A stretch of DNA of 36,337 nucleotides from Pseudomonadales bacterium (GTDB lineage Bacteria; Pseudomonadota; Gammaproteobacteria; Pseudomonadales; Azotimanducaceae), in the NCBI GenBank assembly GCA_019090385.1, contig JAHRWB010000110.1, positions 1 through 36,337 on the forward strand, given 5' to 3'. This document shows, in pieces, positions 1 through 7,707 of the stretch. Each line of letters opens with the position of its first letter. The stretch's first letter is position 1. A model generated the notes under the pieces. It was not told where the DNA came from. It made no database searches and worked only from the letters and a program-made list of their open reading frames with translations. A program made the translations under genes and the position numbers.

Positions 1-721
1 CCTGGCTTTTTGATACCTGGCTTTTCGATTCCTGGATCTGCGAATCTAAGATACTTTCAATGACATTATTAAAATCGCTTTCGAGGCGCTCATTTGCCTC
101 ATCCCCAGGTATTACCTCTAAACTTTTTTTCAGCCTGTCCAGATCACTGGGAACGACTGGAGTCTCTTCAAGCTCTGGCTCCTCAGGAACCAAAACAGGC
201 TCTGGTGTAATTTGTATAGAAATATCGTCCTGGTCATAATAAACATTGCCAAATTCCAGATTTAAAGCTTGCGCGTTGCGCGCGGCCACTCGCATTCTGT
301 TTTTAAGATCAGCACCTATACTTTGAACAAAATGATCCGCATCCGATCTGTCAACCTGGCTTTGAGCTTGTGGACGAAACTCAGACTGCCCTTGATTTTC
401 ACCCCTTACACTATCTGTTTGGCTCCTTGTTGGGGAGCTACCAGAATCGATTTTTGAATGGTTTGTAGCTTGATTTGTGGAGGATGAATCTGGAGGTGTT
501 TCGAGTTCATCCAGTAAATGGTCCAGCGCGCTATCATCCATTGCCTCACGCTTTACATCATTCTCTCCAATAACCAGACTATCAACAGCCAGAAACACAC
601 CTCGACAAACGCCACACCGAACCTTGCCATTAGCTAGTTCAAGCTGAGCATGTGTAACTCGAAACCGCGTTCTGCATTCCGGACAATCTGTAACCAGCGG
701 TTCCAAACCAGGCTCAACCAT
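1..721 (-). CDS. Zinc-ribbon (MJ0042/DUF3426-type) protein, C-terminal part missing
   Basis: An open frame of 240 codons runs from an ATG at 721 off the left edge of the window. The N-terminus has two CxxC pairs about 20 residues apart (CPEC and CGVC), with the spacing and context of the MJ0042 zinc-finger family. A long acidic, low-complexity linker rich in Glu, Ser and Gln follows. In Pseudomonas-like genomes a DUF3426 protein of this form (zinc ribbon, linker, then a membrane segment and a C-terminal domain) sits directly after prmA, as here. The start overlaps the prmA stop by 8 nt, suggesting translational coupling. The sequenced end has a short repeated ESKSQ/SKSQ stretch. The membrane segment and DUF3426 domain would lie outside the window, so the family call rests on the zinc ribbon and the neighbourhood. 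Its biochemical role is not known. Confidence 0.8.
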   Translation of the reverse strand, partial: MVEPGLEPLVTDCPECRTRFRVTHAQLELANGKVRCGVCRGVFLAVDSLVIGENDVKREAMDDSALDHLLDELETPPDSSSTNQATNHSKIDSGSSPTRSQTDSVRGENQGQSEFRPQAQSQVDRSDADHFVQSIGADLKNRMRVAARNAQALNLEFGNVYYDQDDISIQITPEPVLVPEEPELEETPVVPSDLDRLKKSLEVIPGDEANERLESDFNNVIESILDSQIQESKSQVSKSQ

Positions 722-1628
722 CAGACTTTACCCCGGCTATACACGCCCAACCGTCCTCAAGCACCGCTGGGCCAAAACTAAAATCTGTGTAAGCCTGAAT
801 TATGCTCTCTATCTGGGTTTCCAGGATTCCCGAGAGTACCAGGCGACCACCCGATAATATCATTTGAGTAAGCCTGTCCGATAACTCAAGTAATGGGTTC
901 ATGAGTATATTCGCTATAACGACATCTACAGGGGGCAAACTTTGATCCAGTAATTGTTGTTGCACATTATCTACGGTAAGAACGACAATCTGATTTTCAC
1001 TAACGCTATTTACTTGCGCATTGTTTGTCGTAGAAACCAGAGCCTGCTCATCATAATCAATTGCAAATACCTTTTCTGCACCGAGTAATATTGCTGCAAT
1101 AGCCAAAATTCCTGAGCCACATCCATAATCTACCACGGTGGCACCATCGAGTTCTGCATTTGCCAACCAGCTTAAGCACATATGAGTGGTGGCATGACTA
1201 CCGGTCCCAAAGGCAAGACCGGGGTCTAATCTGAGCACGGCGCCATTATAAGCCCTCTGCTCTGAATTGTTAGCCTGCCAATCTGTAGGCACAACCCACA
1301 ATTTACCGGCAAAACGGTAAGAATTTACATGTAGGCGCCAGGTCTCTGACCAATCCTGAGCCTCCAAAAACTGAACATGTAAATCGAATTGACTGTCCAA
1401 TTCACGAGAAAGAATTGCAGACAATTGCTCCAGGTCAGCATCCAGCGCGAACAAACCGCAAACCGAAACCCTGTCCCACAATGGGCTAGTTCCCGGCAGA
1501 GGCTCCAGCACCGGTGTATCTCCAGCATCTTCGCTGGAAACCGCCAAAGCACCCTGTTGAGCGAGTAGTTCCGAGCAATAATCTGCTTCCCGCCTGGGTA
1601 AAGTGAGGGTGATATTCAGCCAGGCCAT
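714..1628 (-). CDS. prmA: Ribosomal protein L11 methyltransferase PrmA
   Basis: The 304-residue product matches the usual PrmA length. It is a cytosolic SAM-dependent methyltransferase that trimethylates ribosomal protein L11. The N-terminal substrate-recognition domain begins MAWLNITLTL. The central Rossmann methyltransferase domain shows the SAM loop VVDYGCGSGILAIAA, preceded by LDPGLAFGTGSHATT and followed by a VIANILMNPL motif, all typical of PrmA. It lies 7 nt downstream of accB and its stop overlaps the start of the zinc-ribbon gene by 8 nt, so it sits inside a tight minus-strand operon. The normal order in related bacteria is accB-accC-prmA; here accC is missing in between. Confidence 0.97.
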   Translation of the reverse strand: MAWLNITLTLPRREADYCSELLAQQGALAVSSEDAGDTPVLEPLPGTSPLWDRVSVCGLFALDADLEQLSAILSRELDSQFDLHVQFLEAQDWSETWRLHVNSYRFAGKLWVVPTDWQANNSEQRAYNGAVLRLDPGLAFGTGSHATTHMCLSWLANAELDGATVVDYGCGSGILAIAAILLGAEKVFAIDYDEQALVSTTNNAQVNSVSENQIVVLTVDNVQQQLLDQSLPPVDVVIANILMNPLLELSDRLTQMILSGGRLVLSGILETQIESIIQAYTDFSFGPAVLEDGWACIAGVKSDG

Positions 1629-1635
1629 ATGCTGT

Positions 1636-2100
1636 TTACTCTATCGTGAATAAAGCCTGCTCTTCCTGAATAGGCATTCCGTCTTCCACAAGAACAGCTG
1701 TAACGCTGCCAGCCTGTTCTGCTTCAATTTGATTCATCATTTTCATACTTTCAATGATACAAAGTACATCGCCGACCTGCACCTGTTGACCCACTGATAC
1801 AAAGGGCTGCTCACCCGGCGCGGGTGCACGATAAAAAGTTCCTGTAAGTGGCGCCTCAACGATGCACGCAGGATCTGTACCCGGCTGAATTGCCATTTGC
1901 TGAGAAACTGCTTGAGGGGCAACATTATCAGGCCCGGCAACCACGTGCTCTGGGCTGACCAAGGACGCACTGGCTACGGCACCCTGCGTTTTATCCTGGC
2001 GAACTATTCGCACTGACTCTTCACCCGATTTAACTTCAATTTCAACAACATCTGATTCTTCAACAAGCTCAATCAGTTTTTTAATTTTTCTCAAATCCAT
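1636..2100 (-). CDS. accB: Biotin carboxyl carrier protein of acetyl-CoA carboxylase (AccB)
   Basis: The 154-residue protein carries biotin in acetyl-CoA carboxylase, the first committed step of fatty acid synthesis. The N-terminal helix MDLRKIKKLIELVEESDVVE is typical of AccB. A Pro/Ala/Gln-rich linker follows, then the C-terminal biotinyl domain with the ESMKMMNQIEAE motif, whose central Lys is the biotinylation site. A GGGG-containing ribosome binding site lies upstream of the ATG. aroQ precedes it by 33 nt and prmA follows after only 7 nt. The biotin carboxylase subunit gene accC, almost always directly downstream, is not here and must be elsewhere in the genome. Confidence 0.97.
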   Translation of the reverse strand: MDLRKIKKLIELVEESDVVEIEVKSGEESVRIVRQDKTQGAVASASLVSPEHVVAGPDNVAPQAVSQQMAIQPGTDPACIVEAPLTGTFYRAPAPGEQPFVSVGQQVQVGDVLCIIESMKMMNQIEAEQAGSVTAVLVEDGMPIQEEQALFTIE

Positions 2101-2133
2101 TATCTAACCCCAGTGACCAAGTATCTAAAGCGA

Positions 2134-2577
2134 TTAATTCTCTGTAAGCCTATCAAGTGCAGCTTCAATAGCAAACTCGTATCCTAATGCACCCAGGCCA
2201 GTAATTACGCCAACAGCCAGGTCTGACAAATAGGATTTCTGGCGGAATTCTTCCCGGGCATATACATTTGAAAGGTGCACCTCAATAAAACTGATCTGCA
2301 CACCCAGAAACGCATCCCTTAAAGCAATACTGGTGTGCGTATACGCCCCGGGATTGATAATAACAAAATCGATTTTCTCATCTTTGGCTTTATGTACCCG
2401 GTTGATGAGCTCATGCTCTGCATTGCTTTGAAAACAGGCAAGTGTATGGCCACCCTTCGTACACTTGGATTTCAGCCGTGCTTCTATGTCTGCGAGGGTG
2501 TCAGCACCATATATTTCCGGCTCACGTGTTCCCAGCAGATTCAGGTTTGGACCATTAATCAGTAAAAGTCTGGCCAT
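2134..2577 (-). CDS. aroQ: Type II 3-dehydroquinate dehydratase (AroQ)
   Basis: The 147-residue cytosolic enzyme converts 3-dehydroquinate to 3-dehydroshikimate in the shikimate pathway. It begins with the family signature [21 protein letters not shown], which includes the flexible-loop Arg and the catalytic Tyr. The NPGAYTHTS segment and the [14 protein letters not shown] segment with the active-site His are also intact. Length is normal for the dodecameric type II enzyme. It is the first gene of the aroQ-accB-prmA group, with 72 to 117 nt separating it from the end of dsbD upstream, so a promoter may lie there. Confidence 0.97.
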   Translation of the reverse strand: MARLLLINGPNLNLLGTREPEIYGADTLADIEARLKSKCTKGGHTLACFQSNAEHELINRVHKAKDEKIDFVIINPGAYTHTSIALRDAFLGVQISFIEVHLSNVYAREEFRQKSYLSDLAVGVITGLGALGYEFAIEAALDRLTEN

Positions 2578-2694
2578 TTATCACTCTCAATCAAGATACC
2601 GAAAATTTCCCGAAAAGCACAAAATAGCGGATATTAATGGTTATTTAGCCGCTTTTAGATACTTTTACGCACTTTATTCTTTTGCCACACTGGT

Positions 2695-4650
2695 CTATAA
2701 CGACAGTATATGCATCAGATGATCCCCAAAAGCCTCTGCATGCATTTCTCCAGATACTCTAAGTTCGGTTAATTCTCGCGAACTCGCCGTATAAAAAATC
2801 ATACTGGGCGGCCCCGGAAGATCATATTCCCTTAACAAGGCTTTATGTTCCTCATTGTATTCCGTCACATCCGCGCGAACCAGATGAAACTGCGCCAATA
2901 ATCGACTAATTCGGGGTTCAGGGAACACATCCCTTTCCATGACTTTGCAGGAAATACACCAATCTGCGTAAAAATCTAAAAATACCGGTTTGTTCTCCAC
3001 ACTGGCATTGGCCAGCTCAGCCTGCAATTCAGACAAATTATTGATATCTATAAACTCCGGCAGTTCCTGTAAAGTTGTAGATTGCATACCAGCGCGCGCA
3101 GAGGAGAGCGGTTTAAAGGGATTATCAGCCCCGCTCGATGCACCAATTAGCAGGATTACCCCATAAATAAATAAAATGGCTCCACTGGCCTTCCATAATT
3201 GTCCCCAGCCTTTTCTAGGAGAGAAATCCAATGCGCCAAGGTAAACGCCAGAGCCAATGGCCAGCACTGCCCATAGCGCCATGGTCACGGTTCCTGGCAA
3301 AACACGCTCCAGTAACCAGACAGCAACCGCTAGCAACCCCACACCAAAAACTGCCTTAACACCATCCATCCAACCACCCGCGCGTGGCAACAAATGCCCT
3401 CCGCTGGAACCGATGACCAGCAGCGGTACGCCCATACCCAAACCCAGGGCCAGCAATACACCACCTCCCAACAGTGCATCTTCCGATTGGCTAATATATA
3501 TCAAAGCACCCGCCAAGGGCGCTGATACGCAGGGCGATACCACCAAACTGGAAAGTGAACCCATGACAAATACGCTGGTATATTTACCTCCACTTCGGCC
3601 CTCATTGGCAGAGTGCAAACGATCCTGAATAGCCTGAGGCAGTTGCAATTCATAAAACCCAAACATCGAGAGAGATAAAATGAAAAATACCCCGGCAAAA
3701 AAGATCAGCAGGGGGGGAGATTGCAATGCTGCCTGGAGATTCATGCTGGCCCCAAAAAAGCCCATCAACACTCCGACCAAAGCATAGGTTAAAGCCATAC
3801 CCAGCACATAGACCAAGGACAAGCCAAAGGCCCGGCTGCGAGCAATATCCTCGCCCTGCCCCACTATTATACTTGAGAGGATTGGAACCATTGGTAATAC
3901 ACAAGGCGTAAATGCCAAGCCAATGCCGGCAAGAAAGAACAGTAAAATCGATTTAAGGCGGCTGCCATCACTCAGCATGCTGGCCAGGCGGCGCTCTTCT
4001 GTTTGCACCAGCGGCATATCCGACAGTTCAGTTGCCGACTTAGTGCTGAGGTCTTCTTTATCGAGGTCCGCAGGCGTTACCGAATTGTCCTGCACAGCTT
4101 TATCCACCGCCGCACCAGGACTAAAAAGTGCAGGTGCCAGCCCGGTTGTGGATAAAGTGACCCATTTGGTTTCCGGCGGATAACAAAGCCCTGCATCTGC
4201 GCAGCCCTGATAAGAAATACCTACTTCCAGACTTTCAGGTAAATTCTGTGCTAATTGGGCATATTGCAGCGATGCCCACACTTCAGCACTGTGATAATGA
4301 ACAACCACTGCACCAAAATACTCATCAACTTTGTGTTTTCCTTCAGAAATTTCAAGCTCACCAATTTGCCATAAGCTATTCTCTCGCAACTTGATGCCAA
4401 ATCGGTGTTCATACAGATAATAACCATCCGGCATTTGCCAAAAAGCATGTAGCCGACCCTCAGCATCAATCTCAGCGTCCATCCGAAACGCTTGGTCAGC
4501 CTTTAAAAACTCGGGCCCTTGACTTAAAAACTGATTCAGATCGACATCTTGTGCCCGCGCGCTGAGTGTTAGGGTGGTTGACAGAAGCACTGCCAGGAGG
4601 GCAAGGCAAATAGCCCAAAAACTTGCATACTGCCCAAGTGCAACTCTCAT
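2695..4650 (-). CDS. dsbD: Thiol:disulfide interchange protein DsbD
   Basis: The product is an inner-membrane protein that passes reducing power from cytoplasmic thioredoxin to periplasmic thiol proteins such as DsbC and cytochrome c maturation factors. It has a periplasmic N-terminal alpha domain with the Cys pair in YQGCADAGLCYPP. The multi-helix membrane domain carries the paired cysteines in FTPCVLPMVPI and VVSPCVSAPLAGA. The C-terminal thioredoxin-like gamma domain has DFYADWCISCK. I chose the ATG at 4650 because it opens a clean signal peptide (MRVALGQ, a hydrophobic stretch, then ARA-Q). The frame extends to an ATG at 4746, which would add 32 residues before the signal peptide; neither start has a strong ribosome binding site. 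All six redox cysteines are present. Confidence 0.95.
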   Translation of the reverse strand: MRVALGQYASFWAICLALLAVLLSTTLTLSARAQDVDLNQFLSQGPEFLKADQAFRMDAEIDAEGRLHAFWQMPDGYYLYEHRFGIKLRENSLWQIGELEISEGKHKVDEYFGAVVVHYHSAEVWASLQYAQLAQNLPESLEVGISYQGCADAGLCYPPETKWVTLSTTGLAPALFSPGAAVDKAVQDNSVTPADLDKEDLSTKSATELSDMPLVQTEERRLASMLSDGSRLKSILLFFLAGIGLAFTPCVLPMVPILSSIIVGQGEDIARSRAFGLSLVYVLGMALTYALVGVLMGFFGASMNLQAALQSPPLLIFFAGVFFILSLSMFGFYELQLPQAIQDRLHSANEGRSGGKYTSVFVMGSLSSLVVSPCVSAPLAGALIYISQSEDALLGGGVLLALGLGMGVPLLVIGSSGGHLLPRAGGWMDGVKAVFGVGLLAVAVWLLERVLPGTVTMALWAVLAIGSGVYLGALDFSPRKGWGQLWKASGAILFIYGVILLIGASSGADNPFKPLSSARAGMQSTTLQELPEFIDINNLSELQAELANASVENKPVFLDFYADWCISCKVMERDVFPEPRISRLLAQFHLVRADVTEYNEEHKALLREYDLPGPPSMIFYTASSRELTELRVSGEMHAEAFGDHLMHILSL

Positions 4651-4790
4651 GTCACCAGCAGCTCTAGCCAGCCCTACGGTAGTTCTTGTTGAAATATCCA
4701 TTATCCCGAGTATTGTTCCTGTTATTATTCCTCGTATCATGTCCATATTGTAAACAGCATGCCGTTTTAGTTAATGAACATCGTCACTAA

Positions 4791-4850
4791 ATATCGACAC
4801 TGTCTGTCAATAATAGACATTATCTACTCTCAATAGACACCAGCTACTAT
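4791..4850. repeat. Three degenerate 20-bp tandem repeats before the PCuAC gene
   Basis: Bases 4791-4810, 4811-4830 and 4831-4850 align as three head-to-tail 20-bp units. GACA occurs at the same place in each (4796, 4816, 4836). Units 2 and 3 share AATAGACA followed by CTACT at nearly the same offset. The last unit runs into the ATG at 4849, where no purine-rich ribosome binding site is visible. The 20-bp spacing is close to two helical turns, which would suit an operator array or a leader element. It could also be neutral duplication. Confidence 0.6.
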
Positions 4851-5265
4851 GAAACGCTCCTTAGTTGTCATTTTATCACTGCTTTTAGCCTGCACGCCCA
4901 TACCAAAAGTGGATATCACCGTTACTGACCCTGTTATAAAGCGGCCACTAAAAGGAAAAAGTACCGCAGTTGCCTACCTTGTTCTGCACAACAACTCTGC
5001 AACACCTAAAATACTGACTGGCGTACAATCCAGCATTGCAGGTGCAATCGAAATACATACCTATATTCAAACCAACGACAAATTCCTTATGCAGCACCTC
5101 GATGAACTTAAGGTTCCTGCCCATTCTGAGCTTATATTTAAACCCGCAGGCAACCATTTGATGCTTTTCCGCATCAATGGACTAGATACTGTGCCGGCAG
5201 TGCTGAATTTTCAGTTTTCAGATGGTTCTAACTACAGCGCGGAATTTTCAATAGAAGACTATTGA
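4849..5265 (+). CDS. PCuAC-family periplasmic copper chaperone lipoprotein
   Basis: The 138-residue protein starts with a lipoprotein signal (MKRSLVVILSLLLAC, with Cys15 in the lipobox). The copper-binding pattern H-x10-M-x21-H-x-M is exact at H70, M81, H103 and M105, which defines the PCuAC (DUF461) family. These proteins carry Cu(I) in the periplasm, often toward the CuA or CuB site of cytochrome oxidase. The AYLVLHNNS segment and the LKVPAHSELIFKPAGNHLML core also fit. It is transcribed divergently from dsbD, which maintains periplasmic thiols; that may be a functional link but is only positional. No SCO or oxidase assembly gene lies beside it. Confidence 0.88.
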   Translation: MKRSLVVILSLLLACTPIPKVDITVTDPVIKRPLKGKSTAVAYLVLHNNSATPKILTGVQSSIAGAIEIHTYIQTNDKFLMQHLDELKVPAHSELIFKPAGNHLMLFRINGLDTVPAVLNFQFSDGSNYSAEFSIEDY

Positions 5266-5330
5266 TCCATCCCGGCTACCCGTATCATGGCCACTTATTA
5301 CTGCTCGTGTAGACATCGGAGAAAAGCGCA

Positions 5331-6359
5331 ATGAACTGGAATTTTTTGCAAGGGGAAGAACTTAGTCCAAAAGGTGGCCTCGTTGCCAAATTGGCTGGAG
5401 GAATCTTCGCTCTTTATCTTGCAATCAGTATGGCTTTGAGCTGGTGGTGGGATACTGAGCCACCCCTGTTTGACGTGCTGAATAACGCGACCAAAATAGC
5501 TACAAGAAACAATCAAAATATTGTCACCGGCTACACTACAGCAATAACACTGCATCAATTAGCCGATACACTGTTAAATAAAAGAGGCGGCTACCTCTCT
5601 AACGACGTTTTTCCACCAGGCGCCTGGCTGGATAATATCCCCAATTGGGAGTTCGGTGTGCTGGTACAAATCCGCGATATGGCCCGCGCCATGCGCGTGG
5701 ATTTTTCCCGCTCACAAAGCCAATCCTCAGAAGATACCGATCTATCCGAAGCAGAGGGCAAGTTCTTTTTTGATAACGCCAGTTGGCTGCTTCCCCAATC
5801 TGAAGACGAGTATCACGACGGCCAAAAACATCTGGAAACGTATTTGGCGCGGCTTAGCGATCCAGACAATACCAATGCCCAGTTTTATGCACGCGCAGAT
5901 AATTTACGTAATTGGCTTACCGGCGTAGAAACCCGCCTGGGCAGCCTGTCCCAAAGACTTAGTCAAAGCGTTGGGAAACGTCAACTCAATATTGACCTGA
6001 TGGGTGATAGTGCTGCCACCCAAGCCACTTCCACCCCGCAAGAGGAGGAAATAAAAACATCCTGGACGCAACTCGATAACATATTCTATGAAGCCCGAGG
6101 CCAAACCTGGGCATTGATTCATCTGCTGAGTGCAATAGATCAGGATTTCGCAGACGTTCTGGATAAAAAGAATGCCCGCATTGGTCTACGACAAATTGTT
6201 AGAGAGCTGGAATCAACCCAGGATACAGTTTGGAGCCCGGTTATCCTTAACGGCAGCGGCATGGGCTTTGTTGCCAATCACTCGCTTGTAATGGCCTCGC
6301 ATATTTCCCGTGCAAATGCTGCATTAAGCGACCTCCGGCAGCTACTCGAACAGGGTTAA
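5331..6359 (+). CDS. DUF2333 family membrane-anchored protein
   Basis: The 342-residue protein has one N-terminal membrane segment at about residues 20-40 followed by a long, mostly helical periplasmic region. The conserved block RGGYLSNDVFPPGAWLDN and the following NWEFGVLVQIRD are hallmarks of the DUF2333 (COG5345) family found in gammaproteobacteria. The ATG is preceded by GGAGA at a suitable distance. The function of the family is not established. It lies between the copper chaperone and rluE on the same strand, with a 65-nt gap upstream and a 42-nt gap to the rluE reading frame. Confidence 0.9.
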   Translation: MNWNFLQGEELSPKGGLVAKLAGGIFALYLAISMALSWWWDTEPPLFDVLNNATKIATRNNQNIVTGYTTAITLHQLADTLLNKRGGYLSNDVFPPGAWLDNIPNWEFGVLVQIRDMARAMRVDFSRSQSQSSEDTDLSEAEGKFFFDNASWLLPQSEDEYHDGQKHLETYLARLSDPDNTNAQFYARADNLRNWLTGVETRLGSLSQRLSQSVGKRQLNIDLMGDSAATQATSTPQEEEIKTSWTQLDNIFYEARGQTWALIHLLSAIDQDFADVLDKKNARIGLRQIVRELESTQDTVWSPVILNGSGMGFVANHSLVMASHISRANAALSDLRQLLEQG

Positions 6360-6401
6360 TCTAAAGCCCAGGTTTGATTCAACAAGAAAAAAGAGCGCAT
6401 C

Positions 6402-6938
6402 ATTTACCTATTATTTAACAAACCCTTCAATGTGTTGTGTCAATTTACAGACAAACAGGGGCGAAACACTCTGAAGGACTATATTAAAGAACCAGGGATA
6501 TACCCCGCTGGCCGACTCGACTTCGATAGCGAAGGCCTGGTTATTCTTACCAACAATGGAAGATTGCAACACAAAATTGCCCACCCAGAAAACAAAATGA
6601 GCAAAACCTATTGGGTCCAGGTTGAGGGTCGACCCAGCGAAGCTGACTTAAAGCCGATAGCATCGGGAATATTGCTTAAAGATGGACTAACGCAGCCGGC
6701 AAAATGCAGGCTCATCACCCCACCTTATCTTTTAACACCGCGAGATCCACCCATACGCGTAAGAAAAAACATTCCAGACAGTTGGCTGGAACTTACACTT
6801 AGCGAAGGGCGCAATCGCCAGGTGCGGCGCATGTGTGCAGCGATTGGCTTTCCAGCATTACGACTAATTCGATATCGCATTGGTTCATGGACACTGGATG
6901 GCCTTGCACCTGGCACCTACCATATCTCCAGACATTAG
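6402..6938 (+). CDS. rluE: 23S rRNA pseudouridine synthase RluE, probable non-canonical start
   Basis: The protein belongs to the RsuA/RluB/E/F group; RluE makes pseudouridine 2457 in 23S rRNA. The catalytic Asp is in [18 protein letters not shown], and the C-terminal [20 protein letters not shown] motif is present. Family members begin with a strand of the type LILFNKP-x-VLxQFTD. Here the matching residues [18 protein letters not shown] are encoded, but the frame has no ATG, GTG or TTG between the in-frame stop at 6375 and the GTG at 6432, which falls after LFNKPFN. An ATT at 6402, preceded by AAGAG at 6391-6395, is the best-placed candidate start. The conservative alternative is the GTG at 6432, which would truncate the first conserved strand. 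The stop overlaps the convergent ppa stop by 4 nt. Confidence 0.85.
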   Translation: MYLLFNKPFNVLCQFTDKQGRNTLKDYIKEPGIYPAGRLDFDSEGLVILTNNGRLQHKIAHPENKMSKTYWVQVEGRPSEADLKPIASGILLKDGLTQPAKCRLITPPYLLTPRDPPIRVRKNIPDSWLELTLSEGRNRQVRRMCAAIGFPALRLIRYRIGSWTLDGLAPGTYHISRH

Positions 6939-7474
6939 GGGTTTTTCAGGCCCTGGTAACGCCGTAGGGAATCCAGCAGCTCCCGGCGTGCAACGCTGGC
7001 ATCAGCCCAACCTCGCACTTTGACCCATTTGCCCGCTTCCAGATCTTTATAATGTTCAAAAAAATGCTGAATACTGGTCAGTAAATTAACCGGCAGCTCA
7101 GTAACGTCACAAATGTCTACGTATTGGGAGGATATTTTATCCACAGGCACGGCCAGCAACTTAGCATCATCTCCCGCTTCATCCTGCATTTCCAGCACAC
7201 CTATTAGGCGGCAGGGGATAACCGTGCCACTGATGATTGGATGGGGGGTAACTACCAGTACATCAAGAGGATCATCATCCAGCGCCAGCGTTTCTGGCAC
7301 GTACCCGTAGTTACAAGGATAAAACATAGCCGTAGCCAGAAAGCGATCAACAAAAATCGCGCCAGTTTCCTTATCCACTTCATATTTTACCGGGCCACTT
7401 TGGGCTGGAATCTCAATGACTACGTTGACTTCCTCGGGTAAATTTTTCCCCGCTCTAACATTACTTAATCCCAA
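6935..7474 (-). CDS. ppa: Soluble inorganic pyrophosphatase (family I)
   Basis: The 179-residue enzyme hydrolyses PPi to two phosphates in the cytosol and pulls biosynthetic reactions forward. The metal-binding signature DDDPLDVLV is intact, with [11 protein letters not shown] upstream and the [10 protein letters not shown] segment near the C-terminus, as in E. coli-type Ppa. Length is normal. It is divergent from hppA, the membrane pyrophosphatase, across 233 bp. Having both a heat-releasing and an energy-conserving pyrophosphatase side by side, with a PPi-type phosphofructokinase beyond, points to regulated PPi use. Confidence 0.97.
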   Translation of the reverse strand: MGLSNVRAGKNLPEEVNVVIEIPAQSGPVKYEVDKETGAIFVDRFLATAMFYPCNYGYVPETLALDDDPLDVLVVTPHPIISGTVIPCRLIGVLEMQDEAGDDAKLLAVPVDKISSQYVDICDVTELPVNLLTSIQHFFEHYKDLEAGKWVKVRGWADASVARRELLDSLRRYQGLKNP

Positions 7475-7707
7475 GACTGTGCTCCCTACTGATATGGCTG
7501 TATTTCTGGTTAATTTTGTACATGTTCAACAATTCTCTTGTTACCAAATTGTATCTTGTACTCGCATTCACGCATTGCTCCGGTATTATACCCTTGGTTT
7601 TCTCGGGGAACGTGCGACTGTAGTCAGTCTGTTACCCGTGTAATAAAAATAATTACATAAGAAAACACCAAAAATTCGAAATATTAACGATTGGGTTGGG
7701 ACCATAA
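7475..7707. promoter_or_regulatory. Divergent intergenic region between ppa and hppA
   Basis: These 233 bp must hold promoters for both ppa (minus) and hppA (plus). The segment is AT-rich toward hppA, and a GGTTGGGA stretch precedes the hppA ATG as its ribosome binding site. I could not identify a convincing -35/-10 pair or a known operator. No small gene is supported here. Confidence 0.45.

Noticed and set aside
2600-2680. Possible terminator after dsbD with AGCGG/CCGCT arms
   Set aside because: The stem is only 5 bp with a long, poorly paired interior and no clean T-run.
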